Shown here: positions 8,272 through 16,790 of the stretch, one piece after another | Numbering within the stretch: position 1 is the first letter of the stretch | Layout: each line of letters begins with the position of its first letter | Assembly (NCBI GenBank): GCA_016930155.1 | Contig: JAFGHL010000092.1 | Span: 1-48,037, forward strand | Origin: Dehalococcoidia bacterium | GTDB taxonomy: Bacteria; Chloroflexota; Dehalococcoidia; GIF9; UBA5629 | DNA length: 48,037 nucleotides | Reading direction: 5' to 3' | The notes under the pieces: generated by a model | The model's database searches: none | The model's input: the letters and a program-made list of their open reading frames with translations, nothing else | What the model was told of the DNA's origin: nothing | Program-made: the position numbers and the translations under genes

Positions 8272-8433
8272 ATGGTCAGAAGCGCAATGGAGATAACCGA
8301 GGAATTCCTGTCGGACGATCCCAAAAAATGGGGCAAGCTGGCAAGCGATATCACCTGCCGGCGGCTGGAGCTGCTGCTGCTGCGCGAGATATTAATGGAG
8401 TTAAAGCGGCTGAACCAGGGCAAACCGGATTAG
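8272..8433 (+). CDS. 53-aa hypothetical protein (not in ORF track)
   Basis: An ATG at 8272 preceded by AAGGAGG with ideal spacing opens a 54-codon frame ending in TAG at 8431-8433. The product begins MVRSAMEITEEFLSDDPKKW and continues with a Leu-rich amphipathic helix (CRRLELLLLREILMEL). It is acidic at the N-terminus and helical throughout, and no family is recognised. The 15-bp spacing after the DUF2284 gene suggests co-transcription and perhaps a partner role. The stop lies 9 bp from the convergent diguanylate cyclase gene. Confidence 0.65.
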   Translation: MVRSAMEITEEFLSDDPKKWGKLASDITCRRLELLLLREILMELKRLNQGKPD

Positions 8434-8442
8434 CCGAATTCT

Positions 8443-9783
8443 TCAGCCTTTCCAGAAAGGGTTGTAATATCCTTTGGATTTTTCCTTCGATATTTTGTGC
8501 ATATACATCGATCTGTCTGCCCTGTCCAGCATCTCCTTGATGGAAGCCGTCTCCCCGGGAGTACAAATAACAGTGCCAATACTGAGGGATACGCAATACG
8601 TATGGCTTCCCCGCATGTTCAGAATATCGAGTTGCCTGGCCAGTCGCTGCTTAATCACCGGCGCGCTGTCCTGATCTGTCAGCATAGCTAGAACGACAAA
8701 CTCGTCACCACCCAGGCGGCCGATGATATCTGATTCCCGAAATGTATTCTTGAGTACGCCGGCGGTTTCAAGCAGGGCAATATCACCCTCGGCATGGCCG
8801 AGGTTATCGTTGATCCATTTCATACCGTCCAGGTCAGCGTACAGGAGTAACATGCTGTCTTTGGCACGCTTGCTTATTTTCAACTGCTTGTCGGCAATGT
8901 TGAGAAAACCCCTGCGGTTATACAGTCCGGTAAGCTCATCTATTAATGAAAGCGTGCGGAGCTCTACCTCGCTGCGCTTTAAATTGCGGAACATGAGATC
9001 AAAGGGTTTTGCCAGGCCTGTCTGAATCAGCGCCTTGTAGATCAGGTAAAATGAAATGAGTATCAGCAGGTGCCCCAGCATATTCGAGAAGCCATAAACA
9101 CTTGCATAGGTTGTAAACGCAATTTCAGCGGCTATACTTAGAATTATCGACCCCGCTAACAGCCCCAGTACGAAGCGATCGATTGCTTTCCTCTCAATAA
9201 ACAGAAATATCAGGGAACCCGCAAAGATAAGCGAAATGACATACTCGCTGTAAATTTTAAACGGCGTTAAACCGGCGCCTTCCACGAAGCAGGCGGGAAA
9301 GATGCCCCAGTAAAAAATTGACAGCAGCGCAAGTGCGGTCGCCGCCGCATAAATAGCAAACTCCAGGGGCACATTGACTTTCCTGTTGATAAACACAGGC
9401 GCGATGAGAAAAGACAGCGCAACCATATATCTCATCACGATCCATAACTGGGTAGGCAGATCGGCATCAAAGCCCGGGAAAACGACCATACCCTTGTAGG
9501 CAAGAGTATGAAAGATATCGATAATCGCGATAAATAGAAAACTTATGCCGAGGAAGAGCACACTGTTGTTGTCCTGGAAGCGGCGCGAATTCCAGGCTAT
9601 GAGAAATATGCAGGATGCGACTATGATGGAAAAGATTTCAGCGAGGCTGTGAAACAAAAGGTAACTGTACAGGCTGCACCAGTATAAACCGCCGACCACC
9701 GCACACCATGCCGCTATCTGCAGAAGTACATTTACATACCTGCCGGTTACAGAAGGTCCTGAAGTGACTTCTCCCTCAGCCAT
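8443..9783 (-). CDS. MASE3-domain membrane diguanylate cyclase (GGDEF)
   Basis: The track begins at a TTG (9792). The ATG three codons later (9783) is preferred, giving 446 aa. Residues about 15-255 form seven or eight hydrophobic helices including IIDIFHTLAYKGM and LWIVMRYM, characteristic of the MASE3 sensory domain. A linker leads to a complete GGDEF domain: DELTGLYNRRGF, ADLDGMKWINDNLGHAEGD and RLGGDEFVVLA. RESD lies five residues before GGDEF, matching the RxxD product-inhibition site. It should make cyclic di-GMP from two GTP at the inner membrane in response to an unknown signal. The C-terminus (KGYYNPFWKG) is short and no EAL domain is present. It is monocistronic, convergent with the 53-aa gene. 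Confidence 0.9.
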   Translation of the reverse strand: MAEGEVTSGPSVTGRYVNVLLQIAAWCAVVGGLYWCSLYSYLLFHSLAEIFSIIVASCIFLIAWNSRRFQDNNSVLFLGISFLFIAIIDIFHTLAYKGMVVFPGFDADLPTQLWIVMRYMVALSFLIAPVFINRKVNVPLEFAIYAAATALALLSIFYWGIFPACFVEGAGLTPFKIYSEYVISLIFAGSLIFLFIERKAIDRFVLGLLAGSIILSIAAEIAFTTYASVYGFSNMLGHLLILISFYLIYKALIQTGLAKPFDLMFRNLKRSEVELRTLSLIDELTGLYNRRGFLNIADKQLKISKRAKDSMLLLYADLDGMKWINDNLGHAEGDIALLETAGVLKNTFRESDIIGRLGGDEFVVLAMLTDQDSAPVIKQRLARQLDILNMRGSHTYCVSLSIGTVICTPGETASIKEMLDRADRSMYMHKISKEKSKGYYNPFWKG

Positions 9784-9855
9784 GCAATCCAAATACCCCT
9801 GAATTAATACCGCAGCATCGGTTCAGTTTCAGTCCCCGCTGCGCCGGCTGTTTTA

Positions 9856-10140
9856 TTACCTGCGCAGGCGGCCGCGGTTGCCCCACCATCCACCACCGTA
9901 AGCGGAGATATCGATAATGAATCCCAGTATGACCAGCGCCCAGGCGAAAGGATTGGCCATGCCCATATACAGATAGACAACGACATAGAATATGGCTGTA
10001 TAGGGCAGGAAGATGATTCCCAGTAGCGGGATGATGAAGTTGGAACCGAAGACCCTGGTAATTATATCGGAGAACAGCCACATGCAGACGAGTGCAAAAC
10101 GCGGACCGATCAATAGGAAAAGCGTGACAAAACAACACAT
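9856..10140 (-). CDS. Small membrane protein
   Basis: The track frame starts at 10335, but ATG at 10140 is directly preceded by AGGAGG with ideal spacing, giving 94 aa beginning MCCFVTLFLLIGPRFALVC. Two or three transmembrane helices are visible, with the phrase YMGMANPFAWALVILGFIIDIS, then a Gly/Trp-rich tail (YGGGWWGNRGRLRR). The fold resembles small integral membrane proteins of unknown function. It is divergently arranged with the EamA transporter; the intervening 139 bp presumably hold both promoters. Confidence 0.7.
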   Translation of the reverse strand: MCCFVTLFLLIGPRFALVCMWLFSDIITRVFGSNFIIPLLGIIFLPYTAIFYVVVYLYMGMANPFAWALVILGFIIDISAYGGGWWGNRGRLRR

Positions 10141-10279
10141 GTTGCCTCCTCCTTGCCTGATGTACTGGCGCATTATTATGACAGATTTCAGTTCTTTATG
10201 ACAGTGCCGAATCATGTCGCTTGAACACGGCAGACCTGAATAAAAATGGCCGATGCTATAGAATACACGCAATAAAATT

Positions 10280-11158
10280 ATGACAAACTGGAGATCATCA
10301 CCTTTTGTGGCTCTGGCTGCGCTGGTAGGCATCACCGCGGTCTGGGGCTACACTTTCCTTATCGTGCAGTCGGCCGTCGAATTGATGCCGGTCATGGACT
10401 TTATGGCCTGGCGTTTTGCCGCGGCTGCCTTGGTCATGCTCATTCTGCGGCCGAAATGCCTGCGCGGTATCACCCGTCAGGAACTGCTGCGCGGCGCCGG
10501 ACTCGGTGTCGTGCTCGGCCTCGGGTATATCGCCCAGACTTACGGACTGCTGTACGCCTCCGCGGCTGTGTCCGGATTTATTACCGGCATGTTTGTGGTA
10601 TTGACACCTGTCATGGCATGGATCATCCTTCGCCACAAAACCGACGGGAAGACCTGGCTGCTGGTCGCGCTTGCCACGGTCGGAGTGGCCCTGCTGAGCC
10701 TGTATGGATGGTCGGTCGGCCCCGGAGAATTGCTCACGCTGGGATGCGCCGTGCTGTTCGCCATTCACATTGTCGGCCTGGGCGAATGGTCCCCCTGTTA
10801 CGATCCTTACACCTTTGCCTTCCTGCAGATCGCCACCGTGGGTGTGATATCTATTATCGCCGCCGCACCCGGCGGCATCACTCTGCCACCGGATGTGGAA
10901 GTCTGGACAACCGTCGGCATCACGGCGGTATTCGCAACCGCACTGGCCTTCATCGTGCAGACCTGGGCGCAATCGCTCGTTTCGCCCACGCGGGCCGCTA
11001 TCGTGATGACGATGGAGCCGGTATTTGCCGGATTGTTCGCCGTTATCGTAGGCGGAGAGCAGTTGACGCTGAGGACGCTGCTGGGGGGCGCCTGCATCGT
11101 GGCCGCCATGCTCATCATCAACCTGAGGTCCGTCCGCGCCACTCCCGGACATACCTGA
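10280..11158 (+). CDS. EamA/DMT-superfamily transporter
   Basis: 292 aa with about ten transmembrane helices arranged as two EamA repeats. The first contains ITAVWGYTFLIVQ and FMAWRFAAAALVMLIL; the second contains TALAFIVQTWAQ and AAIVMTMEPVFAGLFAVIVGGE, both typical of drug/metabolite exporters. It probably effluxes amino acids or other small metabolites across the cytoplasmic membrane; substrate unknown. There is no clear ribosome site before the ATG (CAATAAAATT precedes), so the start is less certain, but the N-terminus agrees with family length. Confidence 0.88.
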   Translation: MTNWRSSPFVALAALVGITAVWGYTFLIVQSAVELMPVMDFMAWRFAAAALVMLILRPKCLRGITRQELLRGAGLGVVLGLGYIAQTYGLLYASAAVSGFITGMFVVLTPVMAWIILRHKTDGKTWLLVALATVGVALLSLYGWSVGPGELLTLGCAVLFAIHIVGLGEWSPCYDPYTFAFLQIATVGVISIIAAAPGGITLPPDVEVWTTVGITAVFATALAFIVQTWAQSLVSPTRAAIVMTMEPVFAGLFAVIVGGEQLTLRTLLGGACIVAAMLIINLRSVRATPGHT

Positions 11159-11267
11159 AGCTGCCGCAATCGTTCTATTAACATCCATTTTCTCTTGCCT
11201 CAATAGCAGGCTGGAATCTTTTTATACTATACTGTTAAGCGGAACAGTAATGGGAGAGACGACTCAT

Positions 11268-12173
11268 ATGATTAAACGGTTGTACAGTCACATTAATATA
11301 AAACTCACATTTATTATGCTGTGCTTGCTTCTTGTTTCGGGCGGCTGTTCAGCGCCGGGCCCTGAGGGATTCGCCATTTACCTGACCGAAGGAGATATAC
11401 CCCCTTCCAAGATGCCGATACTGAGCCATGTCGATCTCGCGGAGCAGCCCGTTCTCTCGGCGCAAGACATAATCTCGTATAATGTCATAACGCATGAGAT
11501 TCTACTGACTGCGGATGCCTTCGATCGCATCTGCAGTCTGGCTGTGCCGACCAGCGGCAGTTCGTTCATGGTCTGCATCGACCGTCAACCGATATACTGG
11601 GGCGCCTTCTGGACGCCGTTATCGTCCCAGTCATTCGGCGGCATCACTATTATGAAACCGCTCGGCTCCCAGTATACAAAGACCATACAGATTGAGCGGG
11701 GTTATCCGTCAGCGTCTTTCTTCAGCGGCGAAGACCCCAGGAACAATCTGGAGATAATGAGGTCGCTGCAGCAGGCCGGCAGATTATCGGTCATAACATC
11801 GGCTTCTCCTGTGGAAACGCTTCCGCATTCCCTTAAAGGATACGAGCTGTATTCCTGGCCGATAAATGGCCTGTGGCATTTCACACTGGTTACGGGCACC
11901 AACCGCGATAAAACACTGGATGAGATAATCAGCACGGAAAACATAGTGTCCGCAGAGGGATGGGTACATGTGCAAGTGGCAGGATTGGATGCGCTAAAAA
12001 CCCTTCTCGGCAGGCTTCCTCAAAACGAGCATGTCTTCTGGCTTGCGGGGCCGCGGTCGGAGCAAACTCCGCAATCGAACATTAACATCATGCTGCCCGC
12101 ATCAGAGATTATCGACACTATCAAGGATCACGCCAGGCAGTATGGTTTAAACCTCGTGGCGCAGTCTCCATAA
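11268..12173 (+). CDS. Putative lipoprotein
   Basis: 301 aa from ATG 11268, which has GGGAGAG upstream; the track's 11250 start adds six residues and is an alternative. A basic N-terminus and hydrophobic stretch FIMLCLLLVSGGCS form a lipoprotein signal, with Cys as the lipidation site. The mature part is beta-rich and contains no motif I recognise. Hydrophilic character and good codon use support a real exported protein. It is separated by 167 bp from the aspartate decarboxylase gene, which has its own promoter candidate. Confidence 0.7.
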   Translation: MIKRLYSHINIKLTFIMLCLLLVSGGCSAPGPEGFAIYLTEGDIPPSKMPILSHVDLAEQPVLSAQDIISYNVITHEILLTADAFDRICSLAVPTSGSSFMVCIDRQPIYWGAFWTPLSSQSFGGITIMKPLGSQYTKTIQIERGYPSASFFSGEDPRNNLEIMRSLQQAGRLSVITSASPVETLPHSLKGYELYSWPINGLWHFTLVTGTNRDKTLDEIISTENIVSAEGWVHVQVAGLDALKTLLGRLPQNEHVFWLAGPRSEQTPQSNINIMLPASEIIDTIKDHARQYGLNLVAQSP

Positions 12174-12195
12174 TGCATCACAGCATAACATCACA

Positions 12196-12224
12196 TTGAC
12201 AAAGAAATTATGCAATAATATCCT
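12196..12224 (+). promoter_or_regulatory. Candidate promoter for the asd-aspT operon
   Basis: TTGACA (12196-12201) and TATCCT (12219-12224) are spaced by 17 bp, upstream of the aspartate decarboxylase ATG at 12341. A second TTGACA occurs at 12266-12271 inside an imperfect inverted repeat (TACGCA/TGCGTTA), which may be an alternative promoter or an operator in the leader. Confidence 0.5.
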
Positions 12225-12340
12225 ACTATTAGAGGCAAGGACGTCTGTGATAGGGCCGGTACGCATTGACATGTGCGTTACGAATAAAAGTATTAACAAA
12301 TACCGATACTATTAATTAGCAGTTTATTAAGGGAGGCAGT

Positions 12341-13936
12341 ATGAAGCCGTCTGAGGAGAAGCGCTATGAGAAACTCAGTCCATTTGAGCTGAAAGATAAG
12401 CTCATAAAAATCGCAGGTACGAACAATGAGCGTATGATGATGAATGCCGGGCGGGGTAATCCAAACTGGATAGCCGTTACGCCACGATCAGCCTTCTATG
12501 AAATGGGTATTTTTGCCAACGAAGAAGCTCTACGCAACGTGGATTTGCCTGCAGTGGGCATGTCGCCTTTAAAGCCCGGCTCGGCTATCAGATTAAGACA
12601 TTACCTGGACCAGCATCAATCCTCACCCGGCGCCAGATTACTGCGTGAGTCACTGGATTATATCAGGGATGTGCTCACGATAGACGAGGACGACTTCACC
12701 TACGAGATGGTGGATGGCATCCTGGGCGACCACTATCCCGAGCCGGACAGGATGTTGTCGATCTGTGAGAAGGTAGTACAAAAATATCTTGACCAGGAGA
12801 TGTTCGAGGGCAATCCCCCGCCAGGCAACTTCGACCTGTTCGCCACCGAAGGCGGCACGGCCGCCATGGACTATATTTTCACCAGCCTTATGGAGAACCA
12901 CCTATTACACAAAGGGGACACTATTGCGATCGGTACGCCGATCTTCACACCTTACATTGAGATACCCCGGCTGAATGACTATGAGTTTGTTGAGCTCGAG
13001 ATAAAACAGAACGAGGATAAATACTGGCAGTATCCTGAGCAGGAAATAAACAAACTGGCCGACCCGGCCGTCAAGGCCTTCTTTCTGGTGCATCCCTCCA
13101 ATCCCACATCGGTAGCCATGGATGATTCTACGCTGAAGATGATCGCTGATTTAGTACACACCAGACGCAAAGACCTGATCATACTTACCGATGATGTATA
13201 TGGCACCTTTGTCAACGGGTTCCGGTCTATTGCAGCTGTGGCGCCGCGCAATACCATACTCGTATATTCGTTCTCCAAGTACTTCGGCGCCACGGGCTGG
13301 AGACTCGGGATCATAGGAATCCACCAGGATAATGCCTTCGATAAAATGATAGCAGCTTTGCCCGCGGAAACAAGGGCCGGTTTGCGTCAGCGTTACAGCA
13401 CTGTGGTGCTTGAACCCGATAAAATGAAGCTGATAGACCGAATGGTGGCAGACAGTAGATCGGTGGCTTTGCACCATACCGCCGGATTATCGACCCCCCA
13501 GCAGGTGATGATGACGCTGTTTTCACTCTATTGCCTGCTGGATAAGGAAAATGTCTACAAGAGAGTGGCTCAATATATAGTCGCGCACAGGTTTTCTACG
13601 CTCTATGACTCCCTGGGGATACCGGCGCCGGAGAACAAATACGACGCTCATTACTACACCACTATAGACGTACCTGCCCTGGCCAGACAACGCTACGGCG
13701 AGGAATTCACCCGTTATCTGGTTAACAAACACCAGCCCATAGATTTCGTGGTGAGACTGGCTGAAGATAAATCCATCGTGTTAATGGACGGCGGCGGATT
13801 CGACGCGCCGGAAATGTCGGTTAGAGTATCACTGGCCAACCTTCCCAACACTACCTATGCGGCCATAGGTAAAGGGATCAGCGAGCTTCTCGACACGTAC
13901 TACAACGAATGGCGGCAATCGAAGCGTAAATCATAG
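12341..13936 (+). CDS. asd: Aspartate 4-decarboxylase (bifunctional aspartate transaminase)
   Basis: 531 aa, with GGGAGG 4 nt before the ATG. This is a PLP fold-type I aminotransferase-like protein of the length typical for L-aspartate beta-decarboxylase (about 530 aa). Diagnostic stretches are MMMNAGRGNPNW at the N-terminus, FDLFATEGGTAAMDYIF, HPSNPTSVAM, and the PLP-lysine motif SFSKYFGATGWRLG with Lys313. It converts L-aspartate to L-alanine and CO2, consuming a cytoplasmic proton. The downstream gene encodes the matching aspartate:alanine exchanger (35 bp apart), so the pair should form a proton-motive metabolic cycle. Identification is by whole-protein resemblance and genomic pairing. 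Confidence 0.93.
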   Translation: MKPSEEKRYEKLSPFELKDKLIKIAGTNNERMMMNAGRGNPNWIAVTPRSAFYEMGIFANEEALRNVDLPAVGMSPLKPGSAIRLRHYLDQHQSSPGARLLRESLDYIRDVLTIDEDDFTYEMVDGILGDHYPEPDRMLSICEKVVQKYLDQEMFEGNPPPGNFDLFATEGGTAAMDYIFTSLMENHLLHKGDTIAIGTPIFTPYIEIPRLNDYEFVELEIKQNEDKYWQYPEQEINKLADPAVKAFFLVHPSNPTSVAMDDSTLKMIADLVHTRRKDLIILTDDVYGTFVNGFRSIAAVAPRNTILVYSFSKYFGATGWRLGIIGIHQDNAFDKMIAALPAETRAGLRQRYSTVVLEPDKMKLIDRMVADSRSVALHHTAGLSTPQQVMMTLFSLYCLLDKENVYKRVAQYIVAHRFSTLYDSLGIPAPENKYDAHYYTTIDVPALARQRYGEEFTRYLVNKHQPIDFVVRLAEDKSIVLMDGGGFDAPEMSVRVSLANLPNTTYAAIGKGISELLDTYYNEWRQSKRKS

Positions 13937-13971
13937 TTGTTTTACACTGACGAAAACAGGGGGTAGCTCAC

Positions 13972-15654
13972 GTGGAACTTATCGTCAATATCTGCCGCAA
14001 TAACCCTCAGATTGTCCTTTTCCTGGCCATGGCCATCGGCTATGCTCTTGGCAAAATCAAATTTTTCGGTATAAGCCTGGGCGCCACAACGTGTACGCTG
14101 CTGGCCGCGCTGGTACTGGGACAAATGAACGTTGAAGTGTCCCCGCTGTTAAAAACAGTATGCTTTGCGCTGTTTATGTTTGCCATCGGTTACAGGGTGG
14201 GGCCGCAGTTCTTCGGTGCGCTGAAAAAAGACGGCCTGAACTATCTCTGGATATCACTCGTCGTATGCTTTGTGGGACTTGCCGCCGCAATCTTTCTCGG
14301 CAAGCTATTGGATTTCGACCAGGGCACCACGGCCGGCCTGTTCGCCGGCTCGATGACCCAGTCGGCCGCCATCGGCACAGCCGAAGGCGCCATTGCCCAA
14401 CTGCCCATCAGTGAAGCGCAGAAAACCCTGCTCGATACGAATGTGGCCGTGGCCTACGCCATCACTTACGTCTTTGGAACGGCCGGTACCATAGTATTTC
14501 TGAAAATGATCCCCCGCATGATGCGTATAAACTTGAAGCAGGAGGCCCGGAAGCTGGAAGAGCAGATGAACGGTGGCGCCGCCGCGGCGGATAAACCGGA
14601 GCTGTTTTCCTGGTCCAGGCAGCTTGAACTGCGCGCTTATCAAATACCGGCAAACGGCATAGCCGCTAAAACAGTCAGCCAGCTGGAGGCTCAATTTCCC
14701 GAGAAGGTTTACGTAACCAGGATCAAGCGTAACAGCGGAGCTATCAAGGTGGAGCCCGATACACTCATCCAGGCTAATGACCTGATCGCTCTGTCAGGCA
14801 ATGCCAGATCGCTGCTGGCAGCGCCGCGGTTGATAGGCCCTGAGATTGATAATGCCGACATTGCTGAAGTTTTGGGCGAGGTGCTGGAGGTCTGCATCCT
14901 GAATAAGAAGGTTGTTGGCCAAACGCTGGGCGAACTCAGCAAGAGCAAGCAGGCACACGGCATATTCCTGAGCCGGGTAACACGCCAGGGCCATGAAATT
15001 CCGATAACTCGAGATACGGAAGTGCATAAGTGCGACGTCTTCCAGCTAATTGGCGTAAGAGAGGATGTGGAGAGGGTGGTCAACTACCTCGGCTATCCCG
15101 AGCGACCGACCAATATTACCGACCTTGTTATGCTGGGCCTGGGTATAGTTCTCGGCACATTGCTGGGATTGATCGTATTGCACATAGGTGACCTGCCGAT
15201 TACGCTGGGAGTGGGTGGGGGCGTGCTGGTATCGGGACTGGTCTTCGGCTGGCTGCGCTCGATACACCCGACTTTCGGGCAGATTCCCGGGGGAGCCCAA
15301 TGGCTGCTTTCAGACCTGGGGCTTAACCTGTTCATCGCCTGTGTTGGGGTATCTGCCGCAGTACAGGCGGTGCAGGCCTTCGAGACCACCGGATTGAGTG
15401 TATTCCTTGCGGGCGTGGCATTATCTCTGCTGCCAATCATACTCGGCCTGCTTTTCGGCCGATATATACTGAAAATGAATATCGTATTGCTGCTGGGAGC
15501 GGTCTCCGGTGCAAGGGTGATAACGGCAGCACTAAACACACTGCAGGAAGACGCTGAGAGTACTGCTCCCGCCCTTGGCTACGCGGTGCCTTACGCTTTC
15601 AGCAACGTGATCCTTACGGTGTTTGGCAGCGTAATAATAAACGTAATGACCTGA
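13972..15654 (+). CDS. aspT: Aspartate:alanine antiporter
   Basis: 560 aa starting at GTG with GGGGGT upstream. It shows the AspT/YidE architecture: an N-terminal block of about five helices (SMTQSAAIGTAEGAI, GYALGKIKFFGISLGA), a central hydrophilic region (about 190-385) with two TrkA-C-like segments (SQLEAQFPEKVYVTRI, IQANDLIALSG), and a second helix block ending FGSVIINVMT. AspT exchanges extracellular aspartate(1-) for intracellular alanine(0); with the decarboxylase this generates membrane potential and consumes protons. It sits 35 bp downstream of asd and is presumably co-transcribed. Confidence 0.93.
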   Translation: MELIVNICRNNPQIVLFLAMAIGYALGKIKFFGISLGATTCTLLAALVLGQMNVEVSPLLKTVCFALFMFAIGYRVGPQFFGALKKDGLNYLWISLVVCFVGLAAAIFLGKLLDFDQGTTAGLFAGSMTQSAAIGTAEGAIAQLPISEAQKTLLDTNVAVAYAITYVFGTAGTIVFLKMIPRMMRINLKQEARKLEEQMNGGAAAADKPELFSWSRQLELRAYQIPANGIAAKTVSQLEAQFPEKVYVTRIKRNSGAIKVEPDTLIQANDLIALSGNARSLLAAPRLIGPEIDNADIAEVLGEVLEVCILNKKVVGQTLGELSKSKQAHGIFLSRVTRQGHEIPITRDTEVHKCDVFQLIGVREDVERVVNYLGYPERPTNITDLVMLGLGIVLGTLLGLIVLHIGDLPITLGVGGGVLVSGLVFGWLRSIHPTFGQIPGGAQWLLSDLGLNLFIACVGVSAAVQAVQAFETTGLSVFLAGVALSLLPIILGLLFGRYILKMNIVLLLGAVSGARVITAALNTLQEDAESTAPALGYAVPYAFSNVILTVFGSVIINVMT

Positions 15655-15680
15655 GAAAGGCCGGGACGCGCTCACAACCA

Positions 15681-16592
15681 TCACCACATGTGCACCCATT
15701 TCCTGATCTCCGTCATGATTATTATGGTCTTTTTCTCAACGCCCTCCAGCGAATTGATGCGTTTGTTGAGAAATTCTGAGAAAGCTTCTATCGATTCAAA
15801 CCATGCCCATATGCCTATATCGTAATTGCCGGCTACCAAAAGGACCTGCCGGACCTCGTCCATAGCGGAGAAGTAGCCTGCAATGCGATCAAGAGCGCCG
15901 TTGTCGACTTTCAGGGCGATTACGGAAGTTACCATTTTACCTAAACGAACATTGGGGAAAGCCTGTATATGTATTACGTTACTACTTAATAGATTATTGA
16001 TTCTGCGTCTGATGGTTGCAGCACTGATATTGAGGCTTTTGGCCAGGCGGGTATTGCTCTGATGCGCATTCTTTTCAAGAGCTGTAATTATTTTTATATC
16101 GATATCATCCACCGGCTTGCCAATCATTTGACCACTGCCGCGAGTACCGGGAAGATTAATAAAGGCATACTTCCTATATTCCGTACAAATTGAGGTGTCG
16201 GTTTCCAGCACACCCTTCAGCGTGTATAACACGGTGTTTAAAAACCTTGAATAGGCCTCAACGGTAACAAACCAGCAGATCATAACCATGTTATAGTAGC
16301 CGGCGGCCAATGCCAGAAATCCAACCTCCCCTTGTTTTGTCAGAATATCAGCCGTATGTGATATGGCGTTATTATCAACTTTCAATAATATCGCTACGGT
16401 AAGTGAAGTCCTGGCACGGTTGATCTGCACTGCTTGTATACGTATGATATCCTCCCGGATCAGCCTGTTTACCCTGCGACGAACCGTAGGCGCACACATA
16501 TTAAGCGTTCCGGCCAGCTCCGCGCTGCTTACACAGGCATCCTTCTCCAGGGCAGCAATTATTTTTTTATCGATATCATCCATTTGCTTCAT
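15681..16592 (-). CDS. Tandem AsnC/Lrp-type transcriptional regulator (module 1)
   Basis: The start is set at the third Met of the track ORF (16592), which aligns with the paralogue at 28259; both are then exactly 303 aa. The protein is a head-to-tail duplication: winged HTH (DDIDKKIIAALEKDACVSS, APTVRRRVNRLI) plus a RAM-like effector domain, then a second HTH (DDIDIKIITALEKNAHQSN, AATIRRRINNLL) plus a second effector domain ending IRKWVHMW. It lacks the WPYN-type motif of AsnC-fold siroheme decarboxylases. It is divergent from the CoA-transferase pair and most likely controls it. A promoter at 16601-16629 would place the transcript start within a few bases of the ATG. Confidence 0.85.
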   Translation of the reverse strand: MKQMDDIDKKIIAALEKDACVSSAELAGTLNMCAPTVRRRVNRLIREDIIRIQAVQINRARTSLTVAILLKVDNNAISHTADILTKQGEVGFLALAAGYYNMVMICWFVTVEAYSRFLNTVLYTLKGVLETDTSICTEYRKYAFINLPGTRGSGQMIGKPVDDIDIKIITALEKNAHQSNTRLAKSLNISAATIRRRINNLLSSNVIHIQAFPNVRLGKMVTSVIALKVDNGALDRIAGYFSAMDEVRQVLLVAGNYDIGIWAWFESIEAFSEFLNKRINSLEGVEKKTIIIMTEIRKWVHMW

Positions 16593-16600
16593 GGCCTTCA

Positions 16601-16629
16601 TTAGTATCATATACTACTTATGCTGTAAA
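16601..16629 (-). promoter_or_regulatory. Promoter of module 1 AsnC regulator
   Basis: On the minus strand TTTACA (16629-16624) and TACTAA (16606-16601) are separated by 17 bp. The surrounding sequence TTGATCATTTCATTTACAG is repeated almost unchanged upstream of the paralogous regulator (28209-28227). Together with identical spacing to the divergent promoter this supports function. Confidence 0.6.
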
Positions 16630-16697
16630 TGAAATGATCAATTTGTTCATTTTTCATATCAATCCGATAATTTTGCTATATATTATTGAACAAATCA

Positions 16698-16725
16698 TTG
16701 ACTTGCCAAAAAACAGTGTTATCAT
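16698..16725 (+). promoter_or_regulatory. Promoter of module 1 CoA-transferase pair
   Basis: TTGACT (16698-16703) and TATCAT (16720-16725) are spaced 16 bp. The context ATCATTGACTTG and ATGCAAATACC is conserved in module 2. TTGAACAAATCA immediately upstream overlaps a region likely bound by the divergent regulator. Confidence 0.6.
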
Positions 16726-16790
16726 GCAAATACCTGTAAAAATTCATCACAACCGCAAAGTACAACGCTACTGTATTCTGGAGCAGGCAG

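Noticed and set aside
10298-11203. Minus-strand ORF of 301 aa
   Set aside because: Shadow of the EamA transporter; very hydrophilic His/Gln/Gly-rich product with no domain.
15681-16592. Tandem AsnC proteins as siroheme decarboxylase (NirDL/Ahb) fusions
   Set aside because: They retain HTH-like segments and lack the WPYN-type motif. There is no haem biosynthesis context, and the divergent operon context fits regulators.
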